49,613 nt of DNA from positions 1 through 49,613 of the forward strand of contig CAZBWK010000014.1 of the NCBI GenBank assembly GCA_964495655.1, in the 5' to 3' direction. Origin of the DNA: JAAYJR01 sp964495655 (GTDB lineage Bacteria > Bacteroidota > Bacteroidia > Bacteroidales > Prolixibacteraceae). The notes under the pieces were generated by a model that did not search any database, was not told the DNA's origin, and saw nothing but the letters and a program-made list of their open reading frames with translations. Positions 9,367-17,864 of this stretch are shown piece by piece. Made by a program: the position numbers and the translations under genes. The number at the start of each line of letters is the position of its first letter. Position 1 is the stretch's first letter.

Positions 9367-12300
9367 TTAAAAAGACACTTGCAATCCCAACACAACATTT
9401 ATCGGTATAGGATATCGTCCAAAATCAGTTCCCCCCTGTTCAGGATTCCACCCCGAATAGGCGGTAAAATAGTGTAAATTCTCAGCTGTAAGATTTGCCC
9501 GTATCCGTTCTGCACCTATTCCTATTCTGGAAACCAACCTTTCAGGTACTGTATAGGTTAAAGTTATTTCCCGCAGGGCTAAATAATCTCCCTTTTCATA
9601 CATTTGTGAACTATGGCTGTCCGGGGTGGAATAATGCAGTCCTCCCTTCTTATAATTAAGCATAGGATAATCACCAAAACTATACACCGGATATTTAGCA
9701 TCTTTATTCTCCTCGGTCCATGAATCCAGCACATAAGTATTAAAGTTCATGTGCCCGACCTGATTACCCATCAAACTTGCCAGGTAATGATTATAAATTG
9801 TATGGCCCAGGGCGAAATCAAAACGCGCATAAAGGCTTAATTCTTTATATGCCAAAGAAGTTGAGAACCCCCCTGTCCAGTTAGGGTAAATATTTCCTAT
9901 AACGAACTGGTCGAGGGTATTGATTATGCCGTTACCATCAAAATCCTCCCATAGAATATCACCTGGTTGAATAGGATATTTTCCGGTTCTCTCATTTTGA
10001 GGAATAGTCGCATAAATTGCGGGTCCGTAAGCTGCAACGCCGCCAAAAATTATTTCATCGATCCTGTCAGGAACTGTTGCCCAGACATCATCCCAGTCTC
10101 TCAGAACTCTTATTGCTTTATAAGCCACTATATCACCTACACGTCCTCCTTCCTGCAAGCCTCCTGCCCATACAACTTTACCTTGTTTAGGGTCATAAAT
10201 TTGAATTCCTCCCTGTCTGTTGTTCTCCTGATCATTCTCAGGAAGACGCAGAATCGTACTTTTTACATAGGAGGCATTAACATTAAGATTCCAGTTCCAA
10301 CCACTTGAAGAGCTCAATATATTTATGTCGGCAGAGGCTTCGAAACCTTTGTTCCCGTAATCACCAAGATTTGTACGGAATGATCCGAAACCGGTGTAAT
10401 TAGGTAATGCAAGATTTGTCAACAGGTCTGTGTTTTTTCGATCAAAATAGGTCAATTCACCTGATATCTTATTTTTAAACAAGCCAAATTGAATTCCCGC
10501 ATCAAATGTTACACTTCTCTCCCACAGCAATCCTCTGTTAATGACTGCTGTATTCAGGATACTGGCAGACTGGTTATATCTAGTCTGAAACCCGTATGCC
10601 CCCTGGGTTTCGTAACGTCCGATCCCTGCAATATTACCATTCTGTCCGTAACTCACTCTTGGTTTTAAATATGAAAAATAGCCACCCAGCGGTGATGTTA
10701 AAAAGAAATCTTCTCTGTGCATATTCCAACCTGCTGAAAATCCGGGGAATGTTCCCCATCTGTTATCAGCCAGCTGAGATGTTCCATCCACTCGCAAGAC
10801 ACTTGTAAAAAGATATTTCCCGTCATAATCATAATTTAAACGGTTAATACTGGATATCATCCGGTATCCGCTGCGTTCTGAATTTATTCCTGTATATTCG
10901 GCGCTGGCATTAAGAGTGGGAATATCATCAGTAGCAGCTCCACGGCCTGAAGCGCTTAAATAAAAAGATTGAAAATCAAGATATTCACCTGCAACCAATA
11001 AAGAAATATTATGGTTCCCGAAACTTTTTATATAATCAAGATTCAGGTTATGCTGCATCTGGATATGTCTGTTAGTTGAGGCGCTTGCCGGCCGGGCATC
11101 ATTAACAACTCCGGTTTCTCCCACAATTCTCTTTTGAAAAGATTCATTGACACCTTCAACATAGTAGATATTTCCCTTCCCCTGTAACCGAAGGTCCGGA
11201 AGAATTTGCCATTTCGCGCCCAGGGTGAAGGATGACCTGATGGCATTGTCTCTCCTGTCATAGATCTGTTTCCAAAATGCAGGGTTACCGTAACTCTCAC
11301 TGGTCTGTGGACCGGCTCTCGGAGTTCCGTCCTCATTCCATGGATTCCATGTTGGCCACATGATCCTGGCCCTGTAAAGTCCGTTGGCAACAATATAAGT
11401 CGGTTGTTCAGCATAGGACAGATTTAAATTGCCATCCACTTCAAAGTTGTCCAACACATTATATGATCCGCTTAATTTCCCGGCCAGCCGTTCATAATAA
11501 GTATCCACGATCAACCCTTCTTCCCTGTAATAATTAATGTTGGAAGAAAAAGTACCCCGCCGGTCACCTCCCGAGAATCTTAAGTTATGCCGCTGAGTCC
11601 GGGCTGTCATGTTAAATACCTCATCTATCAGTGAACGGGTATAATCCCTGAATACAATGGTATCTTTGTAGGCATAAATCTCGTCACCATGCACAGGATC
11701 CAGCATCCATTGCCAACCTTCATTTATATAATTTTGAAACATATGACGGTTACTGTCGTCAATCCTTCTTTGATCGTAATATTCAGGTCTGGCAAAACCC
11801 TGATGGTCCATGCCATCCGGATGCGGAGTATTCTGATTGGCCATTGCTGAAGTCAGCCTTCTGCGCATAACGCCTAATCTTTGATAATAGAGATATTGCT
11901 CGGCATTAGCATATTCATAATCCTTTCTCTGGATGTTCAAACCCACATCGTAATCGTAAGTTATTTCTGTACGTCCCACTTCTCCTGAAATAGTCTCAAT
12001 AAGGATAACACCGGAATTTGCACGGGCGCCGTAAACTGCAGTGGCTGCAGCATCTCTCAGCACATGTATGCTTTTTATATCCTGGGTGTTAACATCGTTC
12101 ATGTGCCGGACAATCCCATCCACAACTACCAGGGGTGCCTGTGGAGATGAAATAGATGCCCCTCCACGCAATATTATAGTCGGCACAGATCCGGGCTGTC
12201 CGGTACCCTGCTGGACTCTCAAACCCGGAATTGTTCCCTGCAGAAGGGAACCGGGAGTACCTGTAATGGTATTTAACATGACATTTTCATCGATCTTACT

Positions 12301-12996
12301 GATAGATGTACTTACCCTTTCTCTCGACATCTCTCCATATCCTACAGCTACGATCTCTGCCAATTCAGTGATCTCCTCCTCCATTACCACAGTAAAAGCA
12401 GTCCTGTCGCCAATACTGATTTCCTGCGTGACCATTCCGACAAAAGAAAATTGCAGAATATCAGCACCGGCAGGAATCGTCAGAGAAAATTTTCCGTCTG
12501 CATCAGTTACTGTTCCTGTGGTGGTTCCTTTAACAACAACAGAAACTCCGGGTAACGGCAATCCCTGTTGATCGCTTATCACTCCTGTAACAGTTCGCTG
12601 CTGCAAAGAATTAACAGTTGCAGCAGACGGATTTCCGGCTTTTCTTAAAACAATCTGGCGGTCATATACATCCCAGGCAACATTTTGTTCTTTAAAACCT
12701 TCTTTTAATACCTGGCTGATCGTTGCTTCCTTCAAATTTACAGTCAGCTTCTTTTGAAGATTTAAATCTTCATCTTTATAGAGAAACACAAATTCGCTTT
12801 GTTTCTCTACCATTTCAATTAGATCCAGGATTGACCCGTTCTTTAGCTTAATGTCAAGACGGGTATTTTGCGAATAGCTGTTGGCACTCACTGTGAGGAT
12901 GCATCCAACCAGAAGAATAAATGTTAAACGCATAATCCGCCTCCATTTTTTTTTGATCCTCTTGTTAAGAGGATTAATTAAACAAAAAAATTTCAT
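9367..12996 (-). CDS. SusC/RagA TonB-dependent glycan transporter with STN signalling domain
   Basis: This 1209-residue outer-membrane barrel is energised by TonB to import glycan fragments. The order of domains is a long basic N-terminus with signal (MRLTFILLVG... at 22 onward), an STN/secretin-N domain at about 45-115 that contacts the FecR anti-sigma factor, a carboxypeptidase-regulatory-like domain at about 133-215 (VTGVISDQQGLPLPGVSVVV), a plug from about 225 (VVDGIV motif near 293), then the barrel to a C-terminal Phe. The STN domain marks it as a transducer, so substrate occupancy should activate the upstream ECF sigma factor. FecR lies just upstream and SusD just downstream. Met22 (position 12933) is an alternative start; the long form is common in this family. 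Confidence 0.97.
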   Translation of the reverse strand: MKFFCLINPLNKRIKKKWRRIMRLTFILLVGCILTVSANSYSQNTRLDIKLKNGSILDLIEMVEKQSEFVFLYKDEDLNLQKKLTVNLKEATISQVLKEGFKEQNVAWDVYDRQIVLRKAGNPSAATVNSLQQRTVTGVISDQQGLPLPGVSVVVKGTTTGTVTDADGKFSLTIPAGADILQFSFVGMVTQEISIGDRTAFTVVMEEEITELAEIVAVGYGEMSRERVSTSISKIDENVMLNTITGTPGSLLQGTIPGLRVQQGTGQPGSVPTIILRGGASISSPQAPLVVVDGIVRHMNDVNTQDIKSIHVLRDAAATAVYGARANSGVILIETISGEVGRTEITYDYDVGLNIQRKDYEYANAEQYLYYQRLGVMRRRLTSAMANQNTPHPDGMDHQGFARPEYYDQRRIDDSNRHMFQNYINEGWQWMLDPVHGDEIYAYKDTIVFRDYTRSLIDEVFNMTARTQRHNLRFSGGDRRGTFSSNINYYREEGLIVDTYYERLAGKLSGSYNVLDNFEVDGNLNLSYAEQPTYIVANGLYRARIMWPTWNPWNEDGTPRAGPQTSESYGNPAFWKQIYDRRDNAIRSSFTLGAKWQILPDLRLQGKGNIYYVEGVNESFQKRIVGETGVVNDARPASASTNRHIQMQHNLNLDYIKSFGNHNISLLVAGEYLDFQSFYLSASGRGAATDDIPTLNASAEYTGINSERSGYRMISSINRLNYDYDGKYLFTSVLRVDGTSQLADNRWGTFPGFSAGWNMHREDFFLTSPLGGYFSYLKPRVSYGQNGNIAGIGRYETQGAYGFQTRYNQSASILNTAVINRGLLWERSVTFDAGIQFGLFKNKISGELTYFDRKNTDLLTNLALPNYTGFGSFRTNLGDYGNKGFEASADINILSSSSGWNWNLNVNASYVKSTILRLPENDQENNRQGGIQIYDPKQGKVVWAGGLQEGGRVGDIVAYKAIRVLRDWDDVWATVPDRIDEIIFGGVAAYGPAIYATIPQNERTGKYPIQPGDILWEDFDGNGIINTLDQFVIGNIYPNWTGGFSTSLAYKELSLYARFDFALGHTIYNHYLASLMGNQVGHMNFNTYVLDSWTEENKDAKYPVYSFGDYPMLNYKKGGLHYSTPDSHSSQMYEKGDYLALREITLTYTVPERLVSRIGIGAERIRANLTAENLHYFTAYSGWNPEQGGTDFGRYPIPINVVLGLQVSF

Positions 12997-13045
12997 AACT
13001 TTGTTTGATTTAGAATTAATACTATTATTAGGTATTATTTAATTC

Positions 13046-13077
13046 AACCCGGGAAATGTGCCAGCATCTTCCGGGTT
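13046..13077 (-). other. Inverted repeat between fecR-type gene and susC
   Basis: AACCCGG and CCGGGTT form a 7-bp stem around an 18-base loop in the 87-bp gap between the anti-sigma gene and susC. The T-run follows on the plus strand, where no gene ends, and is absent on the minus strand where transcription is expected. It may therefore act as a processing or attenuation element for the stronger susCD message rather than a plain terminator. Role is inferred only. Confidence 0.4.
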
Positions 13078-13083
13078 TTTAAT

Positions 13084-14274
13084 TTATTTTATCATATAAT
13101 GTGAATCATTTATTTTTATAAATTCCAGTCCGGTAAGCCTTGACAGGTATTCGAAAACCTCATCACGGCCCTTAGTAACATCAAGCTTTCCTGATATCTG
13201 GATGGTACCTTTAAATGGATCATCTAACTGAAACCGGATATTATAATATCGTTCCAGCTTTTTTATGATTCTGCTGAAGTCAGTATTAGAAAACTTGAAC
13301 AAACCTTCTGTCCACAGAGTATATTGATCTATATCTACTGTTGAAACTTCAGTTTGCTGCGTTTTCTTATTAAAATAACCTAAATGGCCGGGAGCAATAC
13401 GGACAGCTTTGTCAAATAATCCGGCATTAACTTTTTTTATCTCCACAGTTCCATCTGCAACTACTGTCTGCACCGAATAATCTTCCGGGTATGCAGATAC
13501 ATTAAACCGGGTTCCAAGCACCTGAACTTTAACATCGACAGTTTTGACTACAAAAAGTTGTTTTTCATTTTTTGTAATATCAAAAAATGCTTCTCCGGTT
13601 AAAAAGACTTCACGTGTTTTGTCTACAAATTTTGAAGGGTAAATAAGCCGGCTGCCGGCGTTTAACCAAACTTTAGATCCATCTGCAAGGGTTATGACAG
13701 ACCTGTTGCCATAAGGTATAACAAGGGTATTCATTTCAGGGGTCTCTGTTTCAATCTCAACCTGGATCTTCTGCTCCCGGTTCAATGTCAATTCTCCGTC
13801 TTCCGAATACTCCAGTTTAGACTCACCCTTGTTAAGGGCAATCTGTTCCCTGTCACCCAGTATCAATACCGGATCGTGTACTGTGGCAGGCAGCACGGCT
13901 GTATCCATAACAACCCGGGACTGCCTGCCCTCCATGTACAAAAAAACTAAACTGCCACCTATCGCAAAAAATATCAATGCTGTTGCAGCATATTTCATAA
14001 ACGTTCGGATAAAATGTATCTGAACTTTTTTGCGGCCGGTAGTTTCCAGATTTAAAATTATCTTTTTGGCAAGAGCTTTCTTCTCGAAATCTGATAATAT
14101 TTTTCCTTCATACTTAAAGTATTGAATGATCTGCTCTTTAAATTCCAGGATCATCTCTGCTTCGTCTCTGTGAAGGTCTAAATAGTTTTTCCAGTAATCA
14201 TTTACTTCAGGAGATGGATGAAATATCCACTTAAAAAAGAGAGGATCATCTATTAATTTGCGGTATATATCCAT
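13084..14274 (-). CDS. FecR-family anti-sigma factor
   Basis: The frame extends to a TTG at 14286, but ATG at 14274 (MDIYRKLIDD) is the likelier start and gives 396 residues. An N-terminal cytoplasmic region of about 90 residues binds the sigma factor. One membrane helix follows (about 92-112, AATALIFFAIGGSLVFLYM), then a periplasmic FecR domain with LADGSKVWLNAGSRLIYPSKF, GEAFFDI and VLGTRFNV, and a C-terminal STN-interacting domain ending HYMIK. It should hold the ECF sigma factor at 17174-17773 inactive until the STN domain of SusC signals. It is unusual that a GH78 gene separates it from that sigma factor. Confidence 0.95.
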   Translation of the reverse strand: MDIYRKLIDDPLFFKWIFHPSPEVNDYWKNYLDLHRDEAEMILEFKEQIIQYFKYEGKILSDFEKKALAKKIILNLETTGRKKVQIHFIRTFMKYAATALIFFAIGGSLVFLYMEGRQSRVVMDTAVLPATVHDPVLILGDREQIALNKGESKLEYSEDGELTLNREQKIQVEIETETPEMNTLVIPYGNRSVITLADGSKVWLNAGSRLIYPSKFVDKTREVFLTGEAFFDITKNEKQLFVVKTVDVKVQVLGTRFNVSAYPEDYSVQTVVADGTVEIKKVNAGLFDKAVRIAPGHLGYFNKKTQQTEVSTVDIDQYTLWTEGLFKFSNTDFSRIIKKLERYYNIRFQLDDPFKGTIQISGKLDVTKGRDEVFEYLSRLTGLEFIKINDSHYMIK

Positions 14275-14352
14275 TATTACTGCCAAATTTTTATTATAAG
14301 AGACAAAACCTTAATAAAAGGGACATAATAATTATATGCTGTAAAACATATT

Positions 14353-17118
14353 TTAATTCAACCTGAAACTATACGACCCCGATCCTGCTTCTACCTCCAG
14401 GCAGCTGCCGGTTTCTGTTATTTTACTGATGCCTTCTGCCTGTTGGACTGATTGGCCTTCTTCCCAGATCAGCATGCCTGATTCATACAGCCTGTATGAT
14501 CCTTTGGGGTTTTCTTTGGGTATCTTTATGGTTGCCTTGCTGCCAACGGGTACCTCAACGTTTAAAATGACTGAATTTCCGGTTTTTTTCCATGATGAGG
14601 AAACCTGGCCTTTCACTGTGCGGACTGATGCATTTGCTGAATTCAGGTCACCGACTATTTTGGGAGCTATGCTGATCTCTTCGAAACCGGGCTGCACCAT
14701 GCGGATTCCTGCAATGTCTTTGTAAAAGAATTCATCTATGCTCCCGAACATAATATGATTTAAGGAGTTCATTGCCGGACCAAAATAACGGTAACCGCCC
14801 CAGCGCTCCCATAATGTTGTGGCGCCTTTGGCTACCATATATCCCCAACCGGGGAATTCAGCTGTCGCTGTCATGTTATATAACACCTCATCCATCCCAA
14901 ACTCCGGAAGAACCTGCACCAGCGCTTTTGTGCCCAATATCCCCGTCTGAAGGTGCCCGTCATCAAATATTATACGCTCCGCCAGATTGTTGGCAACTTT
15001 ATCTGCAACCTCGTCATCAACAATGCCTGCATACAGCGGAAATGCAATACTGGTCTGGGAGCCCGTGCCGTATGTATAGTTTGCCTGATTAAAATATTTT
15101 TTATTGAAGGCTTCCTTTATGTCAACCGCCAGCTTTGTATATTCCTGTACTTTTGCATCATTTCCCAGTACTTCTGCCAGCTCCGACATAATCACCGCGC
15201 TTTCGTAATAGTAGCCGGTGGAAGTTATTGAGACGGAATTATCGCGGGGACTGTAAGCTAATCTCGGCGGAACCCAATCACCCCTGCCTTTGTGAATTAT
15301 CAGATCTTCGGATATTGACTTCATATAGCCCATCCATTTGTCAAGGGTGTTAAAGTGCTGCTCAACAATTCGTTTATCTCCGTAATAATGATACATATAA
15401 TTTACCAGCAATGGGTATGCTACCTGCCATGCGGGAGTGCCCTCCAGAGAACCTCTGGTGGCATGGGGAACAAAGTCGGGAACACTGCCGTCCTCATTCT
15501 GGTCATCCTGAATGTCTTTAAGCCATTTTGTATAAAAAGCGGCCATGTCAAAATTCAGGATTGCCTCTTCTGCTGTCAGGTGGCCGTCTCCCATCCACCC
15601 CAGCCTCTCATCCCTGTGAGGGGTATCGGTTGGCACACTGTGCAAATTACCAAGCTGTCCCCAGATAATATTACTGTGAATCTGGTTCAGCAGAGAATTT
15701 GAACAACTGAACGTGCCTTCCCGGGGAACGTCTGAATAAACTACCCTTGCCTCTAATGTTGTCAGGTCAGGTGTGCCCGGATATCCTTCCAGTTGAACAT
15801 AGCGGAATCCCTGATAAGTAAAACGAGGTTCATAAACCTCGCCGTTATTGTCTCCTCTAAGGGTATAAATATTTCGGGCTTTTGAAGAGCGGTTCGGACT
15901 GACATCCAATGTATCTGTCAGTCCGGTTATAGGCTGGTTCTTCATTATAGCTATGCTCTGCATTGTGGTTGGCGAAGTACGTATCAAAACCTCATTGCCT
16001 TCGCCTCCCTTAACATTCATGCGGGGCCATCCGGTTATGTCCTGTCCGAAATCAAAAACATAAATTCCTTCAACAGGCTCCCACATCCTTACTGCCCTTA
16101 ATGTTGTAATAACTCTCATGGGAGGCATCAACTGAGCATCTATCTTGCGGCCGGCAGGAACTTTGACCTGAACGGCATCCTTCCATCCGGAATCATCATA
16201 TCCTGCTTTGTTCCAGCCCGGTTTTTCTTTTCTGGCATCATATACCTCACCGTTATAGATATTATTTTCAATAATTGGACTTTCACCAACCTTCCAACTC
16301 CCGTCTGATAAAATTTTAGTCACACTCCCGTCAGTATGTTTTACAATGAGCTGGAATATCATCTGACAGCGGTCTTCATACTGCTTACGCATGTGATGTA
16401 TGAACCATCCGTTGCCGAGCCAGACGCCGACTGCATTTTTACTCTTCTGAAGATGGTCGGTAACATCATAGGCAGCATACAGCACCCTTTTTGAATAATC
16501 TGTTGTGCCCGGGTCCAGAACATGGTCACCCACTTTTTCACCATTCAGATACAGTTCATAATATCCTAATCCGACAATATATGCGTATGCCTCCCTGACA
16601 GGCTTGTCAAGTGTAAATTCCCTGCGCAGCAAGGGAGAGGAGTTTTTTGTGTCAGGAGGCCCTATCCAGACACCTTCCCAGTCGGAATTATCCATCGGTC
16701 CGACATGAAAAGTGGCAATTTTGCTCCACTCCCCCGGCTCTCCCTTCTGATCCCACAAGCGTACCCTCCAGTAATAAGTTTCACCTGTCACGAGTGAAGG
16801 CCCTTCATATGTAATATTGTATGACTTTGCAGATAAGGTTTTTCCTGTGTCCCAGACTTTGGCTCCGTTGTTAACCAATTCCTCTGCTGTTTTGGCAATT
16901 TCAATATGATAAGCAGATTGTTCACACCCACGCTGCGAACTTACGGGTATCCATGACAACCGCGGATCGGGAATATCTATCCCCACAGGATTTTCCATAT
17001 ATTCGACTTTCATCCCCGAAACCCCGATATCCCGGCCAAAAACAGAATTTGAAACTACTAAACCGGTGGTTAAAAACAGAACAGCAATAAATAGTGTCTT
17101 TATATTTTCCATGATCAT
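14353..17118 (-). CDS. GH78 alpha-L-rhamnosidase
   Basis: This exported enzyme of about 921 residues releases terminal alpha-L-rhamnose. The family architecture is visible: an N-terminal Ig-like domain (PRLSWIP...YHIEIAKT), jelly-roll domains (YELYLNGEKVGDHVLDPGTTDYSKRVLY), an (alpha/alpha)6 catalytic barrel and a C-terminal beta domain. The catalytic signature DTPHRDERLGWMGD is present (about residues 498-511), with the acid Glu in RDER, and ATTLWERW supplies the second conserved Glu. The open frame runs upstream to 17169, but the first 17 codons are only translation of a dispersed repeat (17128-17173), so I start at ATG 17118; ATG 17112 is also possible. Both leave a good signal peptide. 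It sits between the sigma and anti-sigma genes. Confidence 0.95.
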   Translation of the reverse strand: MIMENIKTLFIAVLFLTTGLVVSNSVFGRDIGVSGMKVEYMENPVGIDIPDPRLSWIPVSSQRGCEQSAYHIEIAKTAEELVNNGAKVWDTGKTLSAKSYNITYEGPSLVTGETYYWRVRLWDQKGEPGEWSKIATFHVGPMDNSDWEGVWIGPPDTKNSSPLLRREFTLDKPVREAYAYIVGLGYYELYLNGEKVGDHVLDPGTTDYSKRVLYAAYDVTDHLQKSKNAVGVWLGNGWFIHHMRKQYEDRCQMIFQLIVKHTDGSVTKILSDGSWKVGESPIIENNIYNGEVYDARKEKPGWNKAGYDDSGWKDAVQVKVPAGRKIDAQLMPPMRVITTLRAVRMWEPVEGIYVFDFGQDITGWPRMNVKGGEGNEVLIRTSPTTMQSIAIMKNQPITGLTDTLDVSPNRSSKARNIYTLRGDNNGEVYEPRFTYQGFRYVQLEGYPGTPDLTTLEARVVYSDVPREGTFSCSNSLLNQIHSNIIWGQLGNLHSVPTDTPHRDERLGWMGDGHLTAEEAILNFDMAAFYTKWLKDIQDDQNEDGSVPDFVPHATRGSLEGTPAWQVAYPLLVNYMYHYYGDKRIVEQHFNTLDKWMGYMKSISEDLIIHKGRGDWVPPRLAYSPRDNSVSITSTGYYYESAVIMSELAEVLGNDAKVQEYTKLAVDIKEAFNKKYFNQANYTYGTGSQTSIAFPLYAGIVDDEVADKVANNLAERIIFDDGHLQTGILGTKALVQVLPEFGMDEVLYNMTATAEFPGWGYMVAKGATTLWERWGGYRYFGPAMNSLNHIMFGSIDEFFYKDIAGIRMVQPGFEEISIAPKIVGDLNSANASVRTVKGQVSSSWKKTGNSVILNVEVPVGSKATIKIPKENPKGSYRLYESGMLIWEEGQSVQQAEGISKITETGSCLEVEAGSGSYSFRLN

Positions 17119-17127
17119 AAATATTAA

Positions 17128-17173
17128 TGGGTTGGGCCTAAAAAAGGCGCTTCGCGCCCTTTTAGACAAATTA
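17128..17173 (-). repeat. Dispersed hairpin repeat, copy 2 (short form)
   Basis: On the minus strand this copy begins directly after the TAA of the ECF sigma gene. It contains AATTTGTC, then TAAAAGGGCG-CGAA-GCGCCTTTTTTA as the hairpin, and ends in CCCAACCCA. It lacks the TTTTATAATTAATTG left block of copies 1 and 3. It fills the whole 55-bp gap before the rhamnosidase gene and creates a false 17-codon extension of that reading frame. Confidence 0.85.
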
Positions 17174-17773
17174 TTACCTATTATTTAGACTCTTGTAACT
17201 AACGACAAATAGATTTACTATTTTTTTCCCGAGCCTTCCCCTGAGATATCCCAGTATCCTGTATACCTGCTTTTTTACTGTATCGGGTTTAATTCCCAGC
17301 AACTTACCTATTTCATCATAGGTAAGTCCGCTGTTAAATTTCAGAAACAGTAATTCTCGCTTCTCCGCATCAAGCGAAAGAAGCTCTTTCTGCAGCAGGT
17401 CCAGATTCTCCTCTTTTACTTCAAGATCGCTCTGCTCAAGGGGAAACTTAAGGTTGAACTGCTCGGGCAGCTTGTCCGGATGGATGTAATGTTTATTTTC
17501 ACATAACTTACGGATCAATATGTGTTTAAGTGTTTTTATGAGATAATATTCAAGCGATTCAGGAGTATGCAGGCCCTTGCTGTAGGTGTAAATATTAATA
17601 AAAAGGTCCTGTATAGCATCGAAGAGAAGTGATTTGTCTGCTGTTATCCTGGATCCGTAGGAATACAAAACATCAATATACTCATTATATATGGTTTCAA
17701 AAGCATGCCGGTCACCCTCTCTGAATTTCTCCCATATTAATTGCCAGTATTCCCGGTTAGTCAGTGGATCCAC
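17174..17773 (-). CDS. ECF RNA polymerase sigma factor (Bacteroidota FecI-like)
   Basis: This 199-residue sigma-70 family protein has region 2 (AFETIYNEYIDVLYSYGSRIT, then LLFDAIQDLFINIYTY) and region 4 (LNSGLTYDEIGKLLGIKPDTVKKQVYRIL helix-turn-helix, about 148-175). The start is a GTG; an in-frame TAA lies just upstream and no ATG fits, while the N-terminal NREYWQLIWEKFREGDRHAF pattern is normal for the family. It should direct transcription of the polysaccharide locus when released by the FecR at 13084-14274, in response to SusC occupancy. The conventional order is sigma then anti-sigma; here the rhamnosidase gene intervenes. Confidence 0.95.
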   Translation of the reverse strand: MDPLTNREYWQLIWEKFREGDRHAFETIYNEYIDVLYSYGSRITADKSLLFDAIQDLFINIYTYSKGLHTPESLEYYLIKTLKHILIRKLCENKHYIHPDKLPEQFNLKFPLEQSDLEVKEENLDLLQKELLSLDAEKRELLFLKFNSGLTYDEIGKLLGIKPDTVKKQVYRILGYLRGRLGKKIVNLFVVSYKSLNNR

Positions 17774-17864
17774 GCTTATTGGTTTAAATTATTTTTCTTT
17801 TTTATGCTAAATTAGCAAATTATCCGGTCGTAAGCAAAATTCCCTGATTATGTTTTTGATTTTA

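Noticed and set aside
12041..12571. 176-codon open frame on the plus strand inside susC
   Set aside because: It lies wholly opposite the conserved STN/regulatory/plug region of susC and its product has no recognisable pattern; a shadow frame.
12996..13003. TAACTTTG on the plus strand as a promoter
   Set aside because: It overlaps the susC start codon and would drive transcription antisense to FecR with no gene to serve; likely chance.
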